DNA from: Colletotrichum lupini
Taxonomy: Eukaryota; Ascomycota; Sordariomycetes; Glomerellales; Glomerellaceae
Direction: 5' to 3'
Length of the DNA stretch: 64,000 nt
Assembly: GCF_023278565.1 (NCBI RefSeq)
Contig: NC_064672.1
Span: 5,394,001 to 5,458,000, forward strand
Shown here piece after piece: positions 46,501 to 58,156 of the stretch (position 1 is the first letter of the stretch; the number at the start of each line of letters is the position of its first letter). The translations under genes were made by a program, and so were the position numbers. The notes below the pieces were generated by a model. The model saw nothing but the letters and a program-made list of their open reading frames with translations. It made no database searches and was not told the origin of the DNA.

Positions 46501-48600
46501 TAGTACTTAAAATAACTCTATAGTTAAGGATAGTATTACTATTAGATTTTTAACTATTTAGGACGCTAAGTAACTAATAGACGTATTCTAGGGTATAGTA
46601 AATAAGGCTAAAGAGGCTAATATAGTTTTACTATTATTATTAACCCCTAAGATAACCCCCTTATACGAGCTCGGGGGTAGGGATAAAAAAGGGGATATAA
46701 TAACTAGGTTATAAATAGCTCTGCGCAGTCTATAGTCCTCCCTACGAGCGCTTATATATATTACAGAGGTTCTTAAGCTTTTAATTCCTAACGGCTCTTA
46801 GTAAAACGCTAGAGTACGCGGTAAACGAGGTACTAATTACGAAGAAGTAATTCTTAATACTAAAGTCGACGTTAATAAGGAACCCTTATAATAAACCTCT
46901 ATTATTATATAAGAATAGAGCTTATAAGAACTGCCTTATTAAGTACTAAGTAAAGCTCTATTAGGTCCTAAACGTTTAAACTAGGCCCGTAGACCTCTAT
47001 AACGCTTCGATAGTAATATCTTCGTAACGCTCTTATATTTAAATATAAAAGACGGCGATTACTATAACCGTCTCTAGGACTACTTTTTCTCTACCTTTAT
47101 ACCTAATTAGCAAAAAGCTATAAAAAAAAGTAGTATAGGATATATAATACTCTATTAAATAATAAAAAGAGTAGTTTATAGGACCTACTTAGAGCGCTCC
47201 GGAGGAGTTTAGAAACCACGACTTACTAAAGTTAACTTCTAAAGCTTACTAAAAAAGTTTAGTAATATTAAACATCTCCTACCGTAACTATAAAAGTTAC
47301 TTAGGGATACTATAAACGTAGAAATAAAAAAGCTAAGGGATATTAGTATATAAAAAGAGGTCGACCGTAATCCTAAATAAAGGATCCTATTTCTATTAAA
47401 ATAAGTATATACTTATAAGCACGACGTTAATAACGAGGTTAGCGAGGTAAAAGCACGTATATATATAAAGGGGGATATATAACTACTTAACCCCTTATAA
47501 AATACGTACGCTTCGACGCTCGCCGCAAAGGCCTTTAGGCTTATAATAATAATAGCTACCTAATTCGACCTTAAAATAAACTAATATAATATTATTAACG
47601 CATTCCTTAACGCGCCTCTTAAGAGCGAGAAGCTAGTAATTATTAAACTCCTAGAGGGATATAAGGTTACTAATAAAGTAAGTAAACTCTAACGCGCTCT
47701 ATATAGCCTCCGAGACTCGCTAATTCTCTAGTTCTAAACTTTTACCTCTATACTCTATAATATAAATATAATATATAGTTATAAGGAGATCTATATTTAC
47801 TAAACCGTGGATAAGAAAGTAATATTAGTATTCTACGTTAATAACTTTATTATTCTATACTATCGAGATAACTAAAAGGCGGCTCAGGGGATCGTCGATA
47901 GTATAAAAAAATATATTAACCTTAAAGAGAATAGACCGATTAATTACTTCCTTAGAGTACGGATTTTATAAAACCGTACTACTCGCAAGGTTTACCTTAT
48001 TTACGACGTATATATTAAGCGAGTTACTAAGCGCTTCGACCTTATAAATTCACTATATCTAGCTACCCCTCTTTTTTAGAAAGAGTTTAAACTAAACGAG
48101 GGGTAGGTAATAAAAAAGGAAATAAAGAGCTATTAAGAGAAGGTCGGGAGTATGCTTTATATAACTATTATAATTAGACTAGACGTCGCCTTTACTTAAT
48201 CGTAATTATTATAGTTCCTAACTAACCTAAGCGCAACCTATATTAAAGTAATTAACTACTATATCTAATATCTCTATATAACGAGATATCTTACGCTCTA
48301 TTACGGTAGTATACTAAGTGCGCAATTATTACTTCTAGCTAGAGATACTAGCTTCGTAAATAACGAGGTAACATAATAATTATCTTAGGGATATATAATA
48401 TTCCTTTTTAGTAGCCTAATTTAATAAAAATTAGCACGCTAGGTAACGGTTACGACGTTAACTACTAAAGCTAAGCTTCTTTATTTTAAAAAAACCGTAA
48501 AAGAGACTATAGCTCTAAAGCGCCTTTTTAAAAACATTGCCCTTAACCTAAGATAAATATAGTTAGTTAACTACGATAATTAGCAGACGATTTAACTTAT
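43600..48600 (+). pseudogene. Decayed gag-pol of the outer Copia
   Basis: Gag-like region with a knuckle relic (LYNCAHP) near 44530-44575. Protease-like site at 44905-44955, read INSYRAIYLINNKSL, consistent with an ancestral DSGA active site followed by HLIN. Integrase region about 45440-46400. Reverse transcriptase with the polymerase site FYVNNFIILY at 47831-47860 (YVDD with both Asp to Asn, codons at 47834-47845). RNase H with RDTSFVNNEV near 48340 and TTKAKL near 48455-48475, the expected TTEAEL after G-to-A. Copia domain order. No intact frame. Confidence 0.85.
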
Positions 48601-48959
48601 TATAGGGGAAGGAAAAAGAATAGCTACTTAACTTCGCTATATCAATATATAGAACATATAGCTAAGATAAGAGCACGCTAGAGGTAGCTTCGAGGTTACT
48701 TATATATTAATAAAAAACATATTAATAAATAGACTTACTAAAAACCTTTTACGAACTAAGTTCGAATATTTCCGCACACTTCTTAACCTCTATAATACGT
48801 AAAAAGCTATTATAAATAGTTAAAATAATTAAAAATAATTAATTTAGGCCACGCTTAAAAAAACTTAATACCTAAAAATAGATAATAAACGGAGCCTAGA
48901 GTACGGCCCGGAGGCCTAAAATAAATAAAATAACTTTACCCCACAGGGTATACGTATAT

Positions 48960-50150
48960 AGAAATAAGACCCGGGCTTATGCTTATTATTTAAACTCTTA
49001 GTTTACAAAGTACGCGATCGCTAGGAGCATAGCGTTATTAAAAAAGAGGGTTAATATATATACTAAGAAATACGTTTTACGCGCCTCGAAGTTTATAAAG
49101 CTAGGAATAATAGGGGTAGCGGGGGGCGCAGGAGCTAAAATAATTATTAAGTTAATAACTTAAAGTACGGAAGCGGGCGGCGTAATAAGAGGTTAGTTAT
49201 AAATAACTATAATAAGTATAAAAAAGGACCGGGGGCGCGCGTTAAGGAAGTCCTTTATATAAAAGCTAATATAGTTCTTATATATCTTCTAGTTATTATA
49301 TATCTAGCGGACGATATTATAGAGCTTAGTAATATCTTATTAAAACTATAATTAGAAGTGCGCTTTTTAATAATAAAAAAGGATAATGTATTTATAAAAG
49401 AGGGAGCGCTACTTATAATAGCCTCGGTAAGGGCCTAGGCTATTAGCCGCAAAACGACTAGTATATTAATATACCCTTTAGCTAAACGGCCGTTAAAATA
49501 GCGCGCATACTAGTTACTACTTTTTATAAAATAACGACTACTATCTTTAGTATTAGTATACTAGAGGGCTACTTTAAAATAGGGTAAGTACTAGATCTCC
49601 CGTTCCTTAGGAGCCTCTCTCTTAAGCTTCTTAAGGACTAAGTATATATTAAATAGGCCTAGAATAGTAAAGAGAACTATATTTATTACGGGGGGTACCT
49701 TAACCTCTTAGCGTTCTTTTTTACTTCTTATTACCTTTTTAAAATAAGCTAGCCTTGCGTTTTTTAAACTTTAAAATAATATTAAATATAAACTCCTAAG
49801 ATAATAAGTATACGATATACCCTTTTTAAAAGGCTTATTATCCGAACTAATCTTATCCTTACTTTTAAACTCCGAGAGGGGGATAAGTAAAAGCTTATTA
49901 AAGCTCTTATTATTACTATTTACCTTATTATTACTATTTACCTTATTATTACCCTTATTACGGCTACTAAGGAGAGCTTTAAACTTAATAAAGTCCTTAG
50001 CATCTTAATTAGTAGCTTCGATATCCTCTTAGCTAGGGAGGGAGAGCTCGGTAGCCGGGCCTTAGTAAGTAAATAAGAGGTCGCGGGGGGGGGTAATAAC
50101 TTAGAGGGGCTCGTTAATATTATTACCTATCTAAACTCTTAATAAACTAT
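48960..50150 (-). pseudogene. Antisense reading frame in the Copia 3' region, family unknown
   Basis: After RNase H there are 2 kb before the right LTR. On the minus strand from about 50150 a protein-like frame reads NNINEPL, GPATELSLPS, EDIEATN, DAKDFIKFKALLSSRNKGNN, three NNKVNS repeats, LLLIPLSEFKSKDKISSDNK, LKNARLAYFKKVIRSKKER, VKVPPVINIVLFTILGLFNI, LKKLKREAPKEREI, YTNTKDSSRYF. After a frameshift near 49450 it continues DITKLYNIVR, YKNYISFYIKDFLNARPR, a Pro-rich LAPAPPATPIIPSF and FINFEARKTYFLVYIL. Stops are of the RIP type. The start is not visible. I see no similarity to the chromovirus antisense frame and no known family. The sense strand of the same interval is not protein-like. Confidence 0.55.
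49911..49966. repeat. 18-bp tandem repeat in the Copia 3' region
   Basis: About three copies of ACTATTTACCTTATTATT, the last diverging. On the minus strand it encodes NNKVNS repeats of the antisense frame. Confidence 0.7.
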
Positions 50151-50612
50151 ATAATATATATATAAGAAGTATTATAAAAATTGTGCAAAACTTATTATTA
50201 TTTCTAAATATATTAAATATTTATATCTAAAATAAAATTAATAAATAATTTAATAGTATAGGCGTGCGCGTATAGTAAACGGGGGTACTTATAATAACTA
50301 CGAGAGGTTAAAAAGAGAAAGAAAAATAATAGCTAAGTAACGCTACGAGAATTTAAATATATATAAGGTAGCTAGGTAGCCTCGCCCTTAGTAATTTATA
50401 TACTAAAAGTAGTAAAATACGCGCTACTCCGGGTTAGGATTTTATTTATTTTAGATAAAAGAATATATTTATAATAAACGCGGCTTAAAAGACGCGTATC
50501 CCTTGCGCTTAATTTTCTTTTATTTATATTTAACTAAATTAGGCCTTTATAAAGGTATTTAGAAATTCTATCTTAGGTATAATAGCTCCCTAGTAGTAGT
50601 AATTAGGGGGTG

Positions 50613-50789
50613 TGTTACGTAATAGGGATAGTAATCGCACCTCATAAAGTGCCCGTTACGTGCTAAATCACGTGTCTATCTCAGATATCGTATATATAGA
50701 CCTTCTCCTTTTGTCTACTTCTACTTTAATAGTTAAGCCACTTTTACCACACTCTGTATGCCCATTGCTGCGTGCCATAACTCGTGACA
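50613..50789 (+). repeat. Right LTR of outer Copia, lightly mutated
   Basis: 177 bp, TGTTACG...CGTGACA. About ten differences from the solo LTR at 3304-3480, nine of them C-to-T or G-to-A; none lie in the last 30 bp. Confidence 0.94.
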
Positions 50790-50794
50790 TTATG

Positions 50795-53700
50795 CTCACG
50801 CAGGTGTCATAAAGAAATCCTTTACGGAGCCTTCAAGACATGTTCAAACGTGATGACATGTCGACCCATTCAAAAGTACTTTTGCGCAAATAAGATGTAC
50901 CGTCAGAATAAGGAGACACTCCAATACCAGGAGCCGTAAGCAGAGTGTCGTTGGAACTACATCCATCATCAGGTCTAGCACATTCTCCAGGATACATGCC
51001 AGGGCAGCAGCATCTTCACCATCAAGGGCAAGACATCACGGCATCACAAAAGACGACTCTGACTTTTGACGGCAGACACATCTGCTGTTGGAATAAGACG
51101 ATAAGCAAGGCGTTAGCTAGCTTCTTCGCTTATGTGTAAGAACCGGCCTGGTACCGCTGCAAGCTGCAGATGCTACTGTTCCACGACCACCGTCGACGTG
51201 CCGTCATGGTACCGCCGTACTGCCGGCCTTGGCAACCAACCTCGACGGCAACAACATAAGCCGGCAGCCGAGAGGGCGTTCCATCGGGAAGACCTAGAAT
51301 GAATTCAAACCGCCTTAATGCCTGTACAAGCCCGCTCGATAGAGGACGCTTTTATAAACACGTACAGCCCAAGAAAGCCGTCCGTCACTGCATGCCATGC
51401 GGTATACAGCAGCTGCAGCGCCCAAATTATCAACGGGATGGGCAACGGGCAGTCGTCACTGCTCTTCGAACGGTGGCTCCACGGCCCGGAGAGGCGTGCG
51501 GTAATGAACCGGGAAAAGAAGAAATGACACGGAGGCGTCAACTTGGGAACGGCAACGCTAACGACGTGGGCGGCGCATGGTGAAACACGATCTCAGCAAA
51601 CTGCAGGTTTGCAGATAGAGTCGAAATCGGCGGGGCCCGATAGATTGAGGAGAAACTTGCCGCAAGCCACCCTGAACCCTGTTTGTTGTGCGCGAACATA
51701 TAGCTAAGAAATGGGCACGCCAGTTCGTGAGCATCGCCACCCTCGCGACAAGTGGATGAGCGGGCGGATGAGATGGCTTGTGCTCGAGAAAAGGGTCCTG
51801 AGAACGGGGTACATGCAAGTACAATGTCTCACAGAATATTTGGCAAGCCGATCTGATTATCACCTTAGTCTTGCCTCGAGTGCCCCGGGGAAGTTTTCAG
51901 AATGTCATCGACTTATGCGATCGAGGAAACTTGGCTTTGATGAAAGGAGATATGCTTTTGCGATTTGTAAATGCCGAGACAGCGATTGGGGGGCGGGATT
52001 GAATTGCAACGCTTCCGCGATGCCAAAGGTTTTGAATGGCGATAAGAGAATATGCACTATATACCCCAAGATAGGGATGAACGCTGGTATAAGCGCTGCG
52101 CACGCGGGTTCGCTGCGATAATCAAACATGAGTATCGCAGGGTTCAGGGACGAAGCCTATTGACCTGCGGGGATCGTCTGCGCGGAAGTCACACGAACCG
52201 ATGAGGAGCATGCCGAGATGCGAGACGTTGGAGCACATGTGTTCTAGAACCCATTTGACATCGAATTTTGGATCGCATCAGTCTGAAAAGGGCTGTGACA
52301 TGCAGCGCGAGGCATGGGCAGAAGAGTTATTGGGTTTCACGGCCAGAGTAGTGATGGGTAGCCCAATTTCCAGGAGCTGCCAGCAGCTAGTGGACTGCCC
52401 TTCATATCGGAATCGATCATCTGCAATTCGAGACATTTCTGTAGAGAAGAAACGGCCTGTTGCTCGCCCGCCTTCCCGTCCAGGCGACATGGGATGATGG
52501 GATCGGCGAACGAGCGAAACCCCTATTTCTTGCGTTTGACCCCGGAGAAATCCAAGAAAACTCTGTGAGCGCACGGTCGATTGCGAATGGGTTTTGAGTT
52601 CTGGATGGCTGCAAGTCGCGCTATGGAGGGGTTGGAATGATTGCATGCACGTTTGCCAGCTTTTCGAAAGGGCCTGGTGGCCTTGCGATGTCAGTGTCGC
52701 TCCGCAGCAGGGGAAGACAGGACGACGATGTCGGTAGGCTGAGACGGCGCGTTGGTACGACGCATAAGGTTTGGGGTGGGATTGGCGGGACGGACGATCA
52801 ATGCCTAGAGACGGGAGGTGATTTGGTCGGATTCGGCCTGTTCATCTCGAGGATTTGCAGGTGCCCTCACAAACGTCTGAGGGCTCCAGAGTCTAGAGGG
52901 TCATGTTCGTACATCGTGGAACTGTTGCTGAACGCGTAATGATTCACAAACGTCATGGTGCGGAGGGCCAGAGATCCAATCGTGGGAGGCGACGCGAAGT
53001 ACCAGTAATGTATAAGTGAGACTGAGACCTCGTACCGGCTGGCTCGGGACGTTGACCTAGAGGCTCAAAGCCCGCTCCATGGCGTCCATTCCTAGTGAGC
53101 GTGAAGCAAAAGAAGGTTCCGAGTTTCGACCCGAGCCTTGCTATAGAGGCATTGGATGGCCTTGATGCCTCGTAGTGTTTTTGATTTTCACGCCCACGGT
53201 CTCGATCGTGAACATGTCTAGTTAGCTCATCTGCACTATAGCGGCTGTTCATTGCGTCCCCTAGGGTACGAAAACGCAAACAGTGCTCCGTTTTGCGCCG
53301 ACTTCTTTTGTTGATCTGCCTTTGCGGAAGAGGGAGCAGTGTTAAACAAGGACGGAAAGCGGATGGACTGGTGCAGAGCTGTCACGTATCAGAAACCGGC
53401 GGGACTGGCAGGCCTCGGTCGGAAGTATATTTTCTGCCGGCCTCTCGGGCCATGACCTGGATGCGTTCCCATTGGGTGCGCGATATGTGTCCGGTTGGTA
53501 ATGGTGAGAAGACGCCCAAAGTGAGAGGGCTTTTCCCGGGATCGTGCACCGTAGTGGCCGTTGTGTGTCGTGCGGAAGGGCCGCTAGGGCAAGCAAGCGT
53601 CTTCCAAGTCTCTTGAATCAGCCAATCCTCAAGTTTGTAGAGGCACTTGCGCGTGTGCTGTGGTCTGGGTTCGCATGAACCGTGGATGCTGGCTAGATGG

Positions 53701-54235
53701 CGCAGAAGAAAAAGCAATGCGCTTCTTGTTGGTGCAGTAATCTTTCGATTGTTCGCAATCAACTGCAGGCGGACGGGGCGAAAGATCCATGGTTGATAGA
53801 AACCTCCCCCCACGGATGACCCGTCGTCGCCTTGGGCCTATCTTTTGGGGGTTCAATTAGACCTCTGCAGAGCAATCTTTGCGAGAAACAAGAACCATGG
53901 CACCGGAGGTCTCTTGTCACGACATCTCAGACTGGAGTGTTCTCTAGCCGATCCTGTTCCTCGGACAAGTCAGAAAATCTCCATGTCTTTGCGGATACGG
54001 ATACCGAGGGCATGGGACGTGGAGGATCCGAAGAGGTTTCCGGATAAGGGTTCTAGAAAGAGAACGAGGCGACCCGAAGTACCGGCACAAGGGTGGACAG
54101 TGTTGCTCTGTTGTTTTACTCAAGTTATTGCTTGTTTTTTTCTTCGCAGAGTAGCGATCCGTAGTTGTCGCTGCAACGGTTGTGGTTAAAGGGGGCCGAA
54201 TACATAATCAATCCACTAGTGACTGGGTGGGTGGA
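50795..54235. other. Normal-composition DNA without recognisable genes
   Basis: 3.4 kb between the transposon cluster and the next AT-rich insertion. Many frames of 60-145 codons occur on both strands, none with domain motifs, signal peptide or credible intron structure. It may be host intergenic DNA or hold orphan or lost genes. Nothing supported. Confidence 0.4.
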
Positions 54236-54249
54236 GGAGGTGCCGTGTC

Positions 54250-55092
54250 TAAGTACCTTATTATTAAAAAAAGTTAATTCTTTCTAAGTTATAAGTATAA
54301 GAATATAGTTTTAATAAAATAATATAGTACTTACCTAGTACTTAAATTAAAATACTTTTTTAAGCTTATTATAAAAAAAAGATAACTATATTACTAACTA
54401 TTTATTATTAAAATCCGTAAGTAATATTATAATTTTAATTATAATAGCTTTGCTTATAATAAGTAAAAAGTCTAATTATAAGTCTTTTAAAAGCCTCTTT
54501 TTAAGAGCTATAAGAGCTTCTAAGTTAAGTTAAAATACTTATTAAAATATTAATAACTAAACTAACCCTATAATAACGACTTTAATAAAAGACTTAATAA
54601 ATAATATTAAAAGCTTTATTAATATTAAGTATAATTTATAAAACGTAATAATATAGCTATAAAGTATTATTAATATATTTTATATTAAAAAAGGTATTAT
54701 AAATATTAATAAAATAAATAGGGCCGTATTAATATAACGCCTTAGCTTTTTTTTATAACTCGAGGATAATTATTTTAAATAGTATTAAAAGTTTATTAAA
54801 AAGCTCTTTTAAGTATTTTAATATATTTATTACTATCTTTATAATAATAAGACTCTTAGTATTTATATATAAAAGTAAGTTACTTATTTTTAAATAATAA
54901 TATTAGCTTATTAATAAGCTATTAAAACTATAATTCTAGCGATCCCTTAACGAGGGAGAGGGTAGAATAGAGGAAAAGATAGGTAACTTATAAAAAGGGT
55001 TAAGGTTAAATAGTGCGGAATTCGAGGGTAGGGTAGCGTCTATATATACTGCGGTAATCCTCTAGTAATGCAAAACGATGGAGTTAAATAGT
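54250..55092. mobile_element. 843-bp AT-rich insertion between 14-bp direct repeats
   Basis: Composition changes abruptly to AT-rich, RIP-like sequence. The flanks are GGAGGTGCCGTGTC (54236-54249) and GGAGGTACCGTGTC (55093-55106), identical except for one G-to-A change, which fits a target-site duplication touched by RIP. A 14-bp duplication is too long for LTR elements or Tc1/mariner and suits a LINE-type insertion such as a truncated Tad-like element. No domain or poly-A tail is recognisable, so the class is inference. Confidence 0.55.
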
Positions 55093-55106
55093 GGAGGTAC
55101 CGTGTC

Positions 55107-58100
55107 AATGTCACATTGAGCGTCTTAGAAATCGGGTGTTTTTTCCACTGGGGTTTTTTTTTCTCTGTCTCTTTGAGAGGCGCTGGTCCCTGCGTCAGGT
55201 GTGGAGGCCACACGGTTCATGTACGGATACCTTACTTGTATCCCGCGCCTTCCAGGAGTGTAAGTTAAGGTACCTTCCTTCAAGATGTGTGGGGGCGTAC
55301 CTACAGGTACTCTTTACCTTACCTACTGAGTAGGTATTTAGGCACATACGCAGTAGGTAGTGGAAGGTGCGGAGTACCTAGGTCTGCCTCACTTTCCGGA
55401 ATGGTTGTGTCTTAAGTGCTCCGTACCTACCTTAAGTCTGCTGCGGAAGGGGAGAGGTACCTTGTGCCTTGCAGGCAGGTGGGCAATTTGAAGTTGGTTC
55501 CTGCCTCCACGATCCAGTCTCGCGTGGTGCCTTCCTGCATTGCTGCCCGCCCTGGACCGGTCGATTTGGTGCTTCGTTGTCGATTGGCAGTCACGCTCTT
55601 GCCTCCCGTCTTGTGCAGCAGACCAAGCAGCCCTCCACGTCCCTCCTGCTCGTTTCTTGACAGACCACAAACGAAGATAACTGGGGTCTGAGATGACTAA
55701 GACCTGATCAGGCAAGGCGTCTTTCTGAAGTGCCCCGCTTAGCATCCCCCCGGCCCACCCCTGGTCTGAATGTCGGGTCTAAGTGGCTTGGCCACTTCCG
55801 CTCGGTCGCTGCCCCACCTTTCGCTTCCTTCCCCTTCTGCACTTTCTTTCCTTTCGCTGTGCATCGCTTTTCGTTGGATGGAAAATGGTGGTGGTTTTTG
55901 AAGCTATCGAGACAAGGTAGCGAATAAACGGCATTCCACATCATTTACACAATAATTGGCATCAAGACCGGGCTTGCAGTCGTCGACGTCGGTGGCCTCT
56001 AGCTCTCACAAGCGGAAAGAAGAAAGAAAAGGCTAGCAGCCGTACACTGGCACGACTGGATCAAAGCTCTGCTACGGAATGCAGTCAAGAAAAAGGGAAG
56101 CCCGGGATAACACGGCCCTCTCTCATCAGTGGATGGACCATCCCATCTTATCCTGCCCATTCCGTGATCCATCCAATCCCCTGTCCTAGACCCTGGCTTT
56201 GTATCGCTAGAGTCAGGACCGGACTCTCTGCCGTTGTCTCTCTGGATATTGCAGCTGGAGATAGGTCTTGCCAATAATGATGGCTTCTCGATAATTAAGC
56301 ACTTAAGCTAAGGTCGACAGCAATAAGACCGGCATAGACTGGGACTGGGACGAGCGGTCTAGAGAATTTCAACGTCCTTTGCCGAGTCTTATTTATTCTT
56401 CTATTCATGATACGAGGTACTAGGTAATTAGGTAACTTGTCATTGTTTAATGGCAATGCGAGGTGACGAGTTTGGGGGAACTAGACGAGGAACTCATTGT
56501 TTGTGCCTCTCCTCCTGCCACTCAATGCTCCCATTCATTGCTCTTTCCGTGCCAAAACCTCCCATTCCGCGAGGTGCTCCTGGCACGTCCAAAGTACTTT
56601 ACGGAGTACAATTGCCAAGAAGGAACGTCAATCACTCAGCCGTTTCGTTCTTTCCTCTTTTCCTTCATTCCACCCGTGATTACAGGTACGAATAACTTCT
56701 TCCTGTCTACCGCCTCCCTTCCTTCTGTGACCCATGGACTAAGGTATTCATCTTTCGCCATTTTTGCTCTTTCCCCCTTCACCATTCTCCTGCAGTCCTC
56801 CTCCTCTCCGACTACATACATCCTCTTTCCCCCACAACCCACCTGGCAGGCAGTCATCCGGTCGGATATCGCGACTCAGAAGCGGTCCATACCTGTCACG
56901 ACGATCCGCCGGGGATTATTTCGCACTCGACCTGATTCAGTCCAGAAGCAGCAATAGACAGGAGTCCCCCAAGTCGGCCCCCCTTGAGCCCTTCTGCTGC
57001 CATTCCCGAATCGGCCCAGGAGACATTCGACTGTGAGAACGGGCGCATCCGTCACATCTCGCGCCACCCAATCACAGCACACCATCGACGCGCTCCTAAT
57101 TTGCGAGACATCCACACCACACCCCCGGCCTGTCTGCTGCGTTCTACTTTCTGCTTCCAGCCTGGGTACGGAGTACCTACCACAGTGCCACCTTTTCGAC
57201 TCTGTCGACACTTCTTTCGCCTCTGGAGAATGAACACGACTGACGGTTGGGTTCCCCTGTTCCTTCTCTCGACCTCTCCTCTAGGTACCTTACTCTCCCA
57301 CCCCTGGCCCTCGCCAGTCTAACCATTCCCAGGTCCCAGTCCGGCCCAGTCCAGTGTGAGGTGTCTGCCACAAGGAGGCGGACTCGGCACAGAAGAGCAG
57401 TCCACCACAGCATTGCGAACCCCCAATCCCAATTCGCCGTCTACCTGAGTAGCTTGTCCACGCATGCCCCCTCCACACTGCTCGGCCAGCAGAACCCGCA
57501 ACAAAACACTCCAACATCCCGGGCTACCCTTTCCTACGAATATCTCCAACAATCTCGCGCGCGTCCCAAGCAACGCCAGACAACGCATTGCTCCCGCAAC
57601 GCAACACGACGACGGGCTCCCAGAGAGCCATAGGCGACCCGTCCTTGCTGTTGCTTGTTTTTATTTTGCTTCCTCGACATTTCGATACGATACTCGGTAC
57701 CATATGACGCCTTTGTTCTTTCACTTCCACCGAGCTGCTGTTGCTGCGCTGCCGCTTTTGTGGTGAATCCGAAAAAAAAAGAGTAGCCTTCCATCACTCC
57801 TTCACAGCCAACACAAAATACACAATTCGCCGCCCCACGATAGCATAAGAAGTAGTGCACCGGAAACAGCTTCTCTTCCCCTCTACGGACAGATAGGACC
57901 CTCCACACGCTCGCGCAATCCGTCACCCGTCGATTCGATCACACTTTTGAGACAACGGCACAACTGCACCAGATACCGAACAGTGCTTCATACCCTCCGC
58001 ATACAGGGTTCGAGCCTGGGGATCAGGACTGCACAATCCCGACACCCCGTTCGTTCTACCGTTTGCCTTGCGCGCGATTAACCTTATACAAGGAGGAACG

Positions 58101-58156
58101 CATTCCGCTCGCGCACCCGATCCGAGAAACCCCTTCCTCTCTTTCGCTTCCCCATC
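55107..58156. promoter_or_regulatory. Long upstream region and leader of the kinesin gene
   Basis: Three kilobases without a recognisable gene. 55250-55480 is studded with GGTACCT/GTACCTA/TACCTTACCT variants, and more occur near 57165-57180 and 57282-57290; such clustered palindromic GTAC repeats occur in Sordariomycete intergenic DNA. From about 56500 the plus strand is CT-rich, as in fungal promoters and leaders. Frames inside (e.g. 56463-56957) are Ser/Pro/Phe/Leu-rich artefacts of that CT bias. Confidence 0.4.

Larger units (their letters stand above)
35122..50789 (+). mobile_element. Ty1/Copia LTR retrotransposon with a nested chromovirus (177-bp LTRs)
   Basis: Outer element of 15,668 bp. 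177-bp LTRs lie at 35122-35298 and 50613-50789, and the 5-bp target duplication TTATG is present on both sides (35117-35121, 50790-50794). Subtracting the nested 8066-bp chromovirus and one 5-bp duplication leaves about 7.6 kb. Its own coding part resumes at 43544. It inserted only 15 bp to the right of the previous element's duplication. A G-run (AATTAGGGGGTG) precedes the right LTR as a polypurine tract. A primer-binding site after the left LTR is not recognisable because of mutation. Confidence 0.93.

Noticed and set aside
51299..54189. Several 60-145 codon frames on both strands
   Set aside because: Ser/Arg/Pro-rich composition without domains, signal peptides or splice-supported extensions; typical chance frames in normal-GC DNA.
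56463..56957. 164-codon frame upstream of the kinesin
   Set aside because: Composition (Ser, Phe, Leu, Pro) mirrors the CT-rich leader; no motif, and overlapping frames are equally open.
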